A stretch of DNA of 64,000 bases, taken from contig DIXP01000008.1 of assembly GCA_002436065.1 (NCBI GenBank), forward strand, positions 71,068 through 135,067, given 5' to 3'. Each line of letters begins with the position of its first letter. The stretch's first letter is position 1. The translations under genes and the position numbers were made by a program. The notes below the pieces were generated by a model, which worked only from the letters and a program-made list of their open reading frames with translations, had not been told where the DNA came from and made no database searches. Positions 48,625 through 56,760 of the stretch are shown here, piece by piece. Source of the DNA: Chloroflexi bacterium UBA6077. Its GTDB lineage: Bacteria > Chloroflexota > UBA6077.

Positions 48625-50373
48625 TTGGGCACACGGGTTGAGAAGACAAAGACAATAGCTGCGAAGCAGCTCACCAGCGTTCCGTTGCCGGAGGGCAGCT
48701 GGGTCTCTCAGCTGGCACAGCTGGTCACACTCGAGGTCGCCCTCTACACCATGGCAGTCCTGGCGGGCGCGACGCTGAGATTCGCGGCACTGGACTCTCG
48801 CCCCCTCTCCATGGAGGAGGGCACTCTCGCGGCGGAATCCTATCGCCTCGCCCTTGCTCAGCCCGTCGATAAGCTGCAGCAGGGCCCTATTGGCGCCTTC
48901 GGCACCGCGCTGGCCCTCGTTCTGTTCGGGTGGGGCGATGGCGCGGCTCGCGCGCTTCCCGCCCTCTTCGGCTCTCTCTTGGTCGCGGTTCCTTACCTGC
49001 TACGGGACAGTCTTGGGCGCGTTCCAGCCCTGTTAGCAGCCTATGGATTCGCCTTTTCGCCCCTTCTGCTCTTCGCATCCCGCGACGTGGGGGCGGGCGC
49101 CGTCCCGCTGACTCTTGCCATGCTGTTCATCGCCCTGGCCGAACGAGGGCTGAAGAGTCCCACCCAGCCCCAGGCTTACGGCATCGCCCTTCTGTCCGCG
49201 GGCCTGCTGACCTCGGGAGTGGGGGGGGCGACGATCCTCGTCACCCTGGCCCTGGCCGGCCTGCTCGCCCATCCCCAACTCAGTGCGCTGCTGTCCGACC
49301 TGCGCGCGGCGGCCTCATCCCCACTCTGGCGTCGGGCCGGATTGCTCTTCGCGGGCTCGACCCTCGCAGTAGGGACTGGTCTGGGCACCCACCTTGCAGG
49401 CGTGCAGTCTGTCCTGGTGGACGTCTGGTCGTCTTGGTTGGGCAGCTTAAGCTTCTCCGCGCCGAGGGGAGGTATCCTGGTAGTCATCGCCCTGTACGAG
49501 CTGCCGGTGCTGCTCTTCGGCCTGATTCAGCTGTTCAGAACCATGTTCCAGCGCCGCCGTTTCGATATGTTTCTCTCCCTTTGGTTGATGCTGCTGCTGT
49601 TGCTAGGGATGGTTCAACAGACAAGCGCGACACCGCGGGTGGTACTACCCACGCTACCCCTCTACCTGCTGGCCGCCCGCCTCGTCGCCGACGGTCTCCC
49701 CCTCCTGAAGGGAAGAGGCCATGGCTGGTCCTGGAACCTGGTCGCTCTGTTCGTGACGGTTCCGGTCATTGTAGCTATCGTCCTGCTGAACAGGGCCACG
49801 GGATCGGAGAACGATATCCCCACCCCATACCTGTTCGGTGAGGCAACCCTGGTAGTGGTGGGATCGCTGGCCTTCACATTCCTGCTCCATTCCAGGGAGA
49901 AGCTGGCCCTGGTGTGGTGCGGGGTCTCCATCCTCTCCCTTGCCTTCCTGCTCCACACAACGGTCTATCTGAACTATCGGATGGAGACGCTGGACAGGGA
50001 GCCAATAGTGGGAAGCCAGCTGTCCACCAGTCTGCGGACAGCTGCCTCCCAAGCCGCCTACTTCTCTGCTTACTACAACCAGCGAGTCACAGTGGATCCG
50101 GAACTGAGATCCGCCACCCTGTGGTATCTGCGGGACGCCCGCGATGTCCGCTACTCTACAGATGCTCAGGATGGGATCAGCATCGCCCTGATTCGGTCCG
50201 CTCAATCCAAACTAGACCCCAGTGCCGAGAGGAGAGCAGGACTCTACCTACCCAGCATCGAGCCCCGCGACGCCTCGTGGCGAAGCGTGTGGCGCTGGTT
50301 GGTCATGCGGGACGGCCTCGTGAGGCCAAACCAGCGTGATATAATCGTCCGCGCTCCAGCAGGCAACTGGTAG
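48625..50373 (+). CDS. Agl23-like membrane protein lacking the catalytic acid
   Basis: This 582-residue multipass protein resembles the TIGR03663 family: LRFAALDSRPLSMEEGTLAAESYRLA, a GDGAARALPALFGSLLVAVPYLLR stretch, then FSPLLLFASRDVGAG. Compared with the next gene (HHDESLHAIYSWYL) the invariant DE is replaced by EEG, and the DPMMHGPFLF block by KLQQGPIGAF. It has no PA14 or NHL domain. The start is TTG with a GGGGTGAGAG site. It starts three bases after the DUF2298 gene. It may be a structural partner of the active paralogue. Confidence 0.72.
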   Translation: MGTRVEKTKTIAAKQLTSVPLPEGSWVSQLAQLVTLEVALYTMAVLAGATLRFAALDSRPLSMEEGTLAAESYRLALAQPVDKLQQGPIGAFGTALALVLFGWGDGAARALPALFGSLLVAVPYLLRDSLGRVPALLAAYGFAFSPLLLFASRDVGAGAVPLTLAMLFIALAERGLKSPTQPQAYGIALLSAGLLTSGVGGATILVTLALAGLLAHPQLSALLSDLRAAASSPLWRRAGLLFAGSTLAVGTGLGTHLAGVQSVLVDVWSSWLGSLSFSAPRGGILVVIALYELPVLLFGLIQLFRTMFQRRRFDMFLSLWLMLLLLLGMVQQTSATPRVVLPTLPLYLLAARLVADGLPLLKGRGHGWSWNLVALFVTVPVIVAIVLLNRATGSENDIPTPYLFGEATLVVVGSLAFTFLLHSREKLALVWCGVSILSLAFLLHTTVYLNYRMETLDREPIVGSQLSTSLRTAASQAAYFSAYYNQRVTVDPELRSATLWYLRDARDVRYSTDAQDGISIALIRSAQSKLDPSAERRAGLYLPSIEPRDASWRSVWRWLVMRDGLVRPNQRDIIVRAPAGNW

Positions 50374-50392
50374 GAAGAAGGGGTAATCACCG

Positions 50393-53269
50393 TTGGCAAT
50401 GGTTGAAGGGAGAGAGTCGCTCAGGGATAGCACTGTACTCAACAGGCCCCTCCTAGCCAGCCTGACCGTGAACTGGGAGCTGGCTGCCTACGCGGGCCTG
50501 GTCATCTTCGCCCTCGCCACCCGCCTGTGGGATCTGGGATCCAGGGCACTCCACCACGACGAGAGCCTCCATGCAATCTATTCCTGGTACCTCTACGTCG
50601 GTAGGGGCTACCAGCACGACCCCATGATGCACGGTCCCTTCCTGTTCCACGCCAACGCCCTGGTGTATCTGCTGCTCGGGGCCAGCGACTACACCGCGCG
50701 GGTCTTGCCCGCCCTCTTCGGCGTGTGGGTGGTCATCGCACCCTATTTTCTGCGGAGGGAGATGGGGCGCGTAGCTGCCCTGGCGGCCGCGGCGCTCTTC
50801 GCCGTTTCCCCCTCCTTCCTGTACTTTTCGCGCTTCATCCGGAACGATATCTACATGGCCGGCTGGGCCATGATGATCGTCATCGGTCTCTTCGGCTATC
50901 TCCGAGAGAGAAAGGCTCCCTACCTGTATCTGCTATCCGTCGGGACGGCCTTCTCCTTCGCCACCAAGGAGACCGTGTACATCACCGGTTTCGCATTCGC
51001 GCTCTTCCTGATCCTCGAGGCCCTCGTTGCCAGGATTCGCCATCGTACTTCCGCCCTCTGGACGATCCTGTCCACGCCCAGGCCGCGAGACTGGGCCATC
51101 GTGATTGTCCTTTTCCTTGCCATAGAGGTGGTGCTCTACACCACCTTCTTCACCAATCCCAAGGGCCTCATAACCGGCACCTGGGGGGCACTTAGCTACT
51201 GGTTATCCCAGCACGGTGTGCAGCGGGGCGGCCAACCCTGGTTCTACTACCTGATGCTGATACCTCTCTACGAGTATCTGGCCGTCATCGCCGCGCTCGG
51301 CGGCATGGTCTTCGTCACGATCAAGAAACAGTGGTTGAGACTAAACCTCTTCACATGGTTCTGCATCGCCTGGCTGCTGATCACCACCGTGGTCTACTCC
51401 TGGGCGGGCGAGAAGATGCCCTGGCTCGACCTCCACCTGGCGCAGCCGCTCATCCTACTGGCGGCCCTTACGATCGCGGGCCTCCTGAAGAGAGCCAACC
51501 GCGACATGTTTGTTCGACAACCGGGGCTGCTGGCCCTGGCGTTTGCAGGTCTCCTGGCCGCCGTGGTGATCGGCGGGATGGTGGCTGCACCTCCCCTTGC
51601 CGGCACAGAGCTAGGGATGCAGACGGCACAGCTTCAGCGAATTGCCATGTGGCTCCTGGCTGCCACCCTCCTGATCGCCCTGCTTGCTATCGGCAGGCGC
51701 CACGGTAACCGCGTTGCCTTAGTCCCAGCCGGCCTCGGTGGGCTGGTCGCTTTGCTGGCCCTTACCGTCGGCACGGCTTTCGGCGTCACCTACGCCCGAG
51801 GAGACATCCCCAGAGAGATGCTTGTGTACGTCCAGTCCTCCCCCGACGTACCCAGAGTGGTTCAGGAGATCGAGAGGCTCTCCCAAGTCACCGCCACCGG
51901 AAAAGACATCAAGATCCTGCTGGATGGCGGCTACACCGAGACCGTCGACGGTCGCCAGGTATCCTATGAGAGCGTCTCCTGGCCTTTCGAGTGGTACCTG
52001 CGCGACTACCGTAACAAGAGCTACTACTCCAAGACCTTCTCGATGCCAACGGATGCAGCTGTGATCATCGCCATGGTATCCAACGAAGGTCCCATACTCA
52101 ACCAGGTGAGCAACTACGTACCGGTCCGAGGCAGGCTGAACTGGTGGTATCCGGAGGACTACAAAGGCCTGACCCTGGAGAAGATGTGGGAAGCCCTCCG
52201 CGACCCGTCGATTCGCGGCAAGCTGTGGCGCTACTTCCTGTACAAGGAGACCTTGAATCCACTGGGATCGCGCGACTTCGATTTCTTCGTCCGCTCTGAT
52301 CTCGCCAAGGGCGTCGCCATGCGCGGCGCTTCCACGTCAGTCGCCCCTGCCCCTGTGGCCCAGGCACCCACTGAGGATGCGGTGGCCCAGGAGGCTGCTG
52401 GGGGAATCACGATATTCGGGAAAACCCGCACGGGCGGCAATATACTGAGCGAACCTCGGGATGTGGCCATCGGCCCGGACGGGACTGCCTACGTGGTCGA
52501 TGCAGTAGCCTGCAAGGTGGTAGCCTTTCGCCCGGACGGGACCGTGGCCTACCAATGGGGCCGTAAGGGCGCCGGGGATGGCGAGTTCAACGAGCCTTGG
52601 GGCATCGCCGTGGCCCCAGGTGGCGAGATCTACGTTGCCGACACCTGGAACCATCGAATACAGAAGTTCGATGCCACCGGACGTTTCCTCGCTAAGTGGG
52701 GTCGGTTCGCCGATATCAAGGGTCAGGTGGATGCGGAGCCTGGAACCTTCTGGGGCCCTCGCGACGTGGCCATCACCCCCGGTGGTCGCATCCTCGTAAC
52801 CGATACAGGCAACAAACGTGTGCAGCAATTCGACGCCGACGGCCGCTTCATCTCCCTCTTCGGAGGCGAGGGCTCCGACCCCGGGCGCTTCAAGGAGCCC
52901 GTGGGTATCGCCGTCGACGCCGCGGGAAACCTGTACGTGGCTGATACCTGGAACGAACGTATACAGAAGTTCGATGCTCAGTACCAACCTCTCGCCCAGT
53001 TTCGAGTACAGGGTTGGGAGAGCCACTCCATAATCAACAAACCGTATCTGGCTGTAGACCGGGAAGGTCGCATCCTCTATACCGAGCCGGAGAGGCACCA
53101 ACTCTCGGCCCTCAATCCTGCTGGCCTACTTGAAGGCAGCAAGGGGAGCATGGGAGCCGAAGCCACCTCCTTCAACCTACCGGTAGGTATCGCGGTGTCA
53201 CCCCAGGGCGAGCTGTTTGTTGCCGATAGCCGCAACGCCCGGGTAGTCAGGTACCAGGCCTGGAGGTAG
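50393..53269 (+). CDS. Agl23-like (TIGR03663) membrane protein with C-terminal NHL propeller
   Basis: This 958-residue protein begins with a GT-C-like multipass domain (to about 500) that has LHHDESLHAIYSWYLYVG (Asp56, Glu57), a DPMMHGPFLFHANAL block and YFSRFIRNDIYMAGW. An extracytoplasmic linker follows. Six NHL repeats fill about 690-958: EPRDVAIGPDG, EPWGIAVAPGG, GPRDVAITPGG, EPVGIAVDAAG, one degenerate, and LPVGIAVSPQG. TIGR03663 members are named flippase-activity-associated (Agl23) and occur next to flippases in archaeal glycosylation loci; here a flippase-like gene follows one base later. TTG 50393 (AAGGGG nine bases upstream) or ATG 50399 start. Confidence 0.82.
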   Translation: MAMVEGRESLRDSTVLNRPLLASLTVNWELAAYAGLVIFALATRLWDLGSRALHHDESLHAIYSWYLYVGRGYQHDPMMHGPFLFHANALVYLLLGASDYTARVLPALFGVWVVIAPYFLRREMGRVAALAAAALFAVSPSFLYFSRFIRNDIYMAGWAMMIVIGLFGYLRERKAPYLYLLSVGTAFSFATKETVYITGFAFALFLILEALVARIRHRTSALWTILSTPRPRDWAIVIVLFLAIEVVLYTTFFTNPKGLITGTWGALSYWLSQHGVQRGGQPWFYYLMLIPLYEYLAVIAALGGMVFVTIKKQWLRLNLFTWFCIAWLLITTVVYSWAGEKMPWLDLHLAQPLILLAALTIAGLLKRANRDMFVRQPGLLALAFAGLLAAVVIGGMVAAPPLAGTELGMQTAQLQRIAMWLLAATLLIALLAIGRRHGNRVALVPAGLGGLVALLALTVGTAFGVTYARGDIPREMLVYVQSSPDVPRVVQEIERLSQVTATGKDIKILLDGGYTETVDGRQVSYESVSWPFEWYLRDYRNKSYYSKTFSMPTDAAVIIAMVSNEGPILNQVSNYVPVRGRLNWWYPEDYKGLTLEKMWEALRDPSIRGKLWRYFLYKETLNPLGSRDFDFFVRSDLAKGVAMRGASTSVAPAPVAQAPTEDAVAQEAAGGITIFGKTRTGGNILSEPRDVAIGPDGTAYVVDAVACKVVAFRPDGTVAYQWGRKGAGDGEFNEPWGIAVAPGGEIYVADTWNHRIQKFDATGRFLAKWGRFADIKGQVDAEPGTFWGPRDVAITPGGRILVTDTGNKRVQQFDADGRFISLFGGEGSDPGRFKEPVGIAVDAAGNLYVADTWNERIQKFDAQYQPLAQFRVQGWESHSIINKPYLAVDREGRILYTEPERHQLSALNPAGLLEGSKGSMGAEATSFNLPVGIAVSPQGELFVADSRNARVVRYQAWR

Positions 53270-53270
53270 C

Positions 53271-54302
53271 TTGTCTCGTAAGATTCGATTGGCAGGAGGG
53301 TTCCTGCTAACAGTTTTGTTCTTGTGGATCGTCGTTCGCAATGTGAGCTGGGAGGAGTTGAGGCAGGTCTTCGTGGGAGCGGACTACCGCTTGGTGCTGC
53401 CCGCGACCCTGGTGACCTTCTGCGGGTACCTGCTGCGCACACTCCGCTGGCAACGCATCGTCCGGCCCGTGGCACCCTTGGGTTTTGGCGATACCTTCGG
53501 AATCCTCATGATGGGCTTCGCCGCCAATAACCTGTTGCCCGCTCGTCTTGGAGAGTTCGTCAGGGCCTATCTGCTGGGAAAGAAGACAGGTGCTCGCAAG
53601 ACCTACGGCATCGCGACCATTGTCCTGGAGAGGGTCTGCGACGGGATGGTGCTGATCGGATTGTTGGGCTGGGTGTCCCTCTTGATGCCCCTTCCGATGT
53701 GGGGTAGGGATGTCCAACTCTTTTCCAGCGCCCTGTTCCTGCTCGCCAGCCTGGGAGTGCTCCTACTGCTGATCCAGGAGGATCTGACGATGAAGGCGAT
53801 CAGCCTGCTGCTGCGTCCGCTGCCGCCGTCCCTGGCCGCAGCCCTCTTGCGGGCCATGGGAGCCTTCATTTCGGGGCTGCACTCGCTGCGCAGCAAGAGG
53901 AGCCTCCTGCTGGTCATCGCCCTATCCGTTGGAGTCTGGCTGTTGGAAGCCACCTCCTACCTGCTGATGACCCAAGCTTTCGGCGTACAGCTCCCCGGAG
54001 TCACCGAGCTTCTGGCGGCCCTGTTCTTGCTAGTTGTGATTAACCTGGGGATCATGATCCCGTCGGCCCCTGGGTATGTGGGAACCTTTCAATTCTTCGG
54101 CGTCACGGCACTGGCGGTGTTCGGCGTGCCAAAGGAAACGGCCCTCGCCGTCACCATATCCAGCCACCTGATGCAGTATCTGTTGGTGACTGCCATCGGT
54201 CTGCTATTCTTTCTCAGGGAGAATGTAGCCTTCTGGCGCTTCGATGAGCTGTCCAGACAAACGTTTGAGCCGGAAGAGGAACCCGCGCAGGTTATTCAAT
54301 GA
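53271..54302 (+). CDS. AglD/LPG-synthase-type flippase-like membrane protein 1
   Basis: A 343-residue protein of the LPG_synthase_TM/UPF0104 family (PF03706 type), about eight TM segments. Family motifs: NNLLPARLGEFVRAYLLGKKTG, IVLERVCDGMVLI, and IPSAPGYVGTFQFFG. Proteins of this type are proposed to flip or help transfer lipid-linked sugars (AglD, AglR). TTG start, GGAGG five bases upstream, directly after the Agl23-like gene. It overlaps the next, paralogous gene by four bases. Confidence 0.88.
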   Translation: MSRKIRLAGGFLLTVLFLWIVVRNVSWEELRQVFVGADYRLVLPATLVTFCGYLLRTLRWQRIVRPVAPLGFGDTFGILMMGFAANNLLPARLGEFVRAYLLGKKTGARKTYGIATIVLERVCDGMVLIGLLGWVSLLMPLPMWGRDVQLFSSALFLLASLGVLLLLIQEDLTMKAISLLLRPLPPSLAAALLRAMGAFISGLHSLRSKRSLLLVIALSVGVWLLEATSYLLMTQAFGVQLPGVTELLAALFLLVVINLGIMIPSAPGYVGTFQFFGVTALAVFGVPKETALAVTISSHLMQYLLVTAIGLLFFLRENVAFWRFDELSRQTFEPEEEPAQVIQ

Positions 54303-55339
54303 AAACTCGCTTCTGGTTGGGATTGGCAATAAGCCTCCTGCTGATACTGCTGATGTTCCGATCGCTGGAACTTGACGCGGTTGGTCGTGCTATGGCCCAG
54401 GCAGAGTTCGCCTACCTGCTGCCGGCCGTCCTGCTTTACTTCGCGGGCGTCTTCGTCCGAACCGCCCGCTGGGCGGTCCTGATGCGCCCCCTTTCGACCA
54501 TAAGCCTTCGACGTCTCTTCTCCGTCATGGTGGTTGGCTTCACGGCCAACGATGTGCTCCCGTTGCGAGCCGGCGAGGCGGTTCGAGCCTACCTGCTGTG
54601 GAAAAAAGAGAGGTTGGAGCCGGGCGCGACCGTCGCGACCATCGTGGTAGAACGGATCTTCGACGGCCTGGCACTCACGGGCTTCTTGATCGCGGGTGGA
54701 TTGCTGATCTCGCTGGAAAGTTGGCTCTCTCAACTGGCATGGTTCGCAGCCGCGGCCTTCCTCTTAGCGGTGGGCGTGGTGTTCGGACTCACGATCGTAC
54801 CGGCACCCCTGCTGAGGCTGGCCAACATGCTGCTTTCCCCGCTTCCACCACGCCTTCGCGATCTTTCCCTCAGGCTTCTCACAAGCTTTGTGGAGGGGCT
54901 CACCGTGCTCCGGCGATGGCAGGACACGGCGGCAGTAGCCGTACTCTCCGTCGTTGCCTGGCTCCTGGAAGCCTCCATGTATTACGTGCTGATGTTCAGC
55001 TTCCCCTTCAAGCCCCAGTACCTGGCCGCCATCCTCGGCACGGCGGTGGCCAACCTGGGCACGATGGTGCCCTCTTCACCCGGCTACGTGGGCACCTTCG
55101 ACCTACCCCTTTCGGCGGTCCTGGTGGGAACCTTCCAGATAGATCGATCCCTGGCTGCCAGCTACACCCTGCTGGTACACGCAACCCTGATCCTGCCGGT
55201 TGTCCTTCTAGGTGTCTTCTTCCTCTGGAAGGACGGGCTCTCCCTCTCCAAGGTCACGTCCCAGGAGGGCTATCGCCCTCGGGTTGTGGTGGAGCCGACA
55301 GACAGACCAGAGATCGCCCCGCGACGCACGGCGCCCTAG
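54299..55339 (+). CDS. AglD/LPG-synthase-type flippase-like membrane protein 2
   Basis: A 346-residue paralogue of the preceding protein with the same motif order: NDVLPLRAGEAVRAYLLWKKE, IVVERIFDGLALTG and VPSSPGYVGTFDLPL. A basic, Pro-rich cytoplasmic tail (about 320-346) is extra. ATG overlaps the previous stop. Tandem duplication or two roles in one pathway are both possible. Confidence 0.88.
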   Translation: MKTRFWLGLAISLLLILLMFRSLELDAVGRAMAQAEFAYLLPAVLLYFAGVFVRTARWAVLMRPLSTISLRRLFSVMVVGFTANDVLPLRAGEAVRAYLLWKKERLEPGATVATIVVERIFDGLALTGFLIAGGLLISLESWLSQLAWFAAAAFLLAVGVVFGLTIVPAPLLRLANMLLSPLPPRLRDLSLRLLTSFVEGLTVLRRWQDTAAVAVLSVVAWLLEASMYYVLMFSFPFKPQYLAAILGTAVANLGTMVPSSPGYVGTFDLPLSAVLVGTFQIDRSLAASYTLLVHATLILPVVLLGVFFLWKDGLSLSKVTSQEGYRPRVVVEPTDRPEIAPRRTAP

Positions 55340-55393
55340 ACCGCACGCGGCCGCAGGGCGCGTCCACAATTCTTGCTTAGGGGGTATCCTCTT

Positions 55394-56755
55394 ATGGCCA
55401 CGATAGGCGTGGTCGGCACAGGCTACGTTGGGCTTGTCACTGGAGCCTGCTTTGCCGATTTGGGAAACACCGTCACTTGCATCGATATCGACGTCTCCAA
55501 GGTCGAGAACCTCAAGAAGGGCATCCTCCCCATCTTCGAGCCCGGCCTGGAGGAGATGGTGGAGCGCAACCGGAAGGCCGGACGTCTCAACTTTACCTCC
55601 AGCTACGAAGCGGGAGTACCCGGCGCCGACCTCGTCTTCATCGCCGTGAACACCCCTTCCGGCGCCGAGGGCGAGGCCGACCTCAAGTACACTCGAGCCG
55701 CCGCCCAGAGTATCGCCAAGCACATCAATCGTCACACCATCATAGTCAACAAGAGCACCGTACCGATCGGCACGGGCGATTGGGTAGCCTCCATTGCGGA
55801 AAAACACATCAAGCCGAGCGGCTCCTTCGCAGTGGTATCCAACCCGGAGTTCCTGCGAGAGGGATCAGCCATAAACGACTTCACGCACCCAGATAGGGTC
55901 GTGCTGGGATCCACGGACCGAACCGCTGCCCTCCGGGTCGGCGAGCTGTACCGCCAGCTGCGATGCCCCGTCCTCATCACAGACCTGCGCACCGCCGAAA
56001 TGATCAAGTACGCCTCGAACGCCTTCCTCGCCACAAAGATCTCATTCATCAACGAGATCGGCTCCATCTGCGAGAAGCTGGGGGCCGACGTCAAGGTGGT
56101 GGCTCAGGGTATGGGGCTGGACAAGAGGATCGGCGCGGCCTTTCTGGATGCAGGGCTGGGTTTCGGTGGTTCCTGCTTCCCCAAAGATGTGCGCGCCCTC
56201 GCCCACATGGCCGCCATCAACGGCTGCCACCCGCAGCTACTCCGCACAGTCCTGGAGATCAACAGGGACGCGCGCAGGGCGATCATCCAGAAGGTGCGCG
56301 ACTATCTGGGCGGCCTCGCGGACCGCACGGTAGCGATACTCGGCCTCGCATTCAAGCCAAACACCGACGATCTCCGTGAGGCTCCCGCCCTGGAAATCAT
56401 CCACCTGCTCCAGGCCGAGGGTGCCGTGGTGAAAGCCTACGATCCGGTCGCCAACGAGGGCGCCCGCAAGCTGCTCCCCGAAACCACCCTCTGCGCAGAT
56501 GCCTATGAGGCGGCCCAGGGCGCGGATTGCCTGATCCTCGTGACCGAGTGGAACGAGTTCAAGCACCTGGATATGGGGCGGATCAAGGCATCGATGGCCC
56601 ACTCGCTGCTGATCGACGGTCGCAACGTGTGGGAGCCGGGCGAGATGGAGAGCCTCGGATTCACCTACCTGGGAGTCGGACGAGCCTCCGGCCAGCACCA
56701 CAACGGGGTGTTCAACCTTGGCAACGCGAAGGTTACTCAGGCGCCCTCGATGTGA
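55394..56755 (+). CDS. ugd: UDP-glucose 6-dehydrogenase
   Basis: This cytoplasmic enzyme oxidises UDP-glucose to UDP-glucuronate with two NAD+. The 453-residue protein has the Rossmann motif GVVGTGYVGLVTG, an NKSTVPIGTGD segment, NPEFLREGSAIND, and GFGGSCFPKDVRAL with catalytic Cys261. The C-terminal domain has LAFKPNTDDLREAPAL. The ATG at 55394 has GGGGG nine bases upstream; a TTG seven codons earlier is weaker. Position after the membrane glycosyltransferase array suggests it supplies glucuronate to the same glycan (inference). It overlaps or abuts mutS. Confidence 0.95.
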   Translation: MATIGVVGTGYVGLVTGACFADLGNTVTCIDIDVSKVENLKKGILPIFEPGLEEMVERNRKAGRLNFTSSYEAGVPGADLVFIAVNTPSGAEGEADLKYTRAAAQSIAKHINRHTIIVNKSTVPIGTGDWVASIAEKHIKPSGSFAVVSNPEFLREGSAINDFTHPDRVVLGSTDRTAALRVGELYRQLRCPVLITDLRTAEMIKYASNAFLATKISFINEIGSICEKLGADVKVVAQGMGLDKRIGAAFLDAGLGFGGSCFPKDVRALAHMAAINGCHPQLLRTVLEINRDARRAIIQKVRDYLGGLADRTVAILGLAFKPNTDDLREAPALEIIHLLQAEGAVVKAYDPVANEGARKLLPETTLCADAYEAAQGADCLILVTEWNEFKHLDMGRIKASMAHSLLIDGRNVWEPGEMESLGFTYLGVGRASGQHHNGVFNLGNAKVTQAPSM

Positions 56756-56760
56756 ACGGC

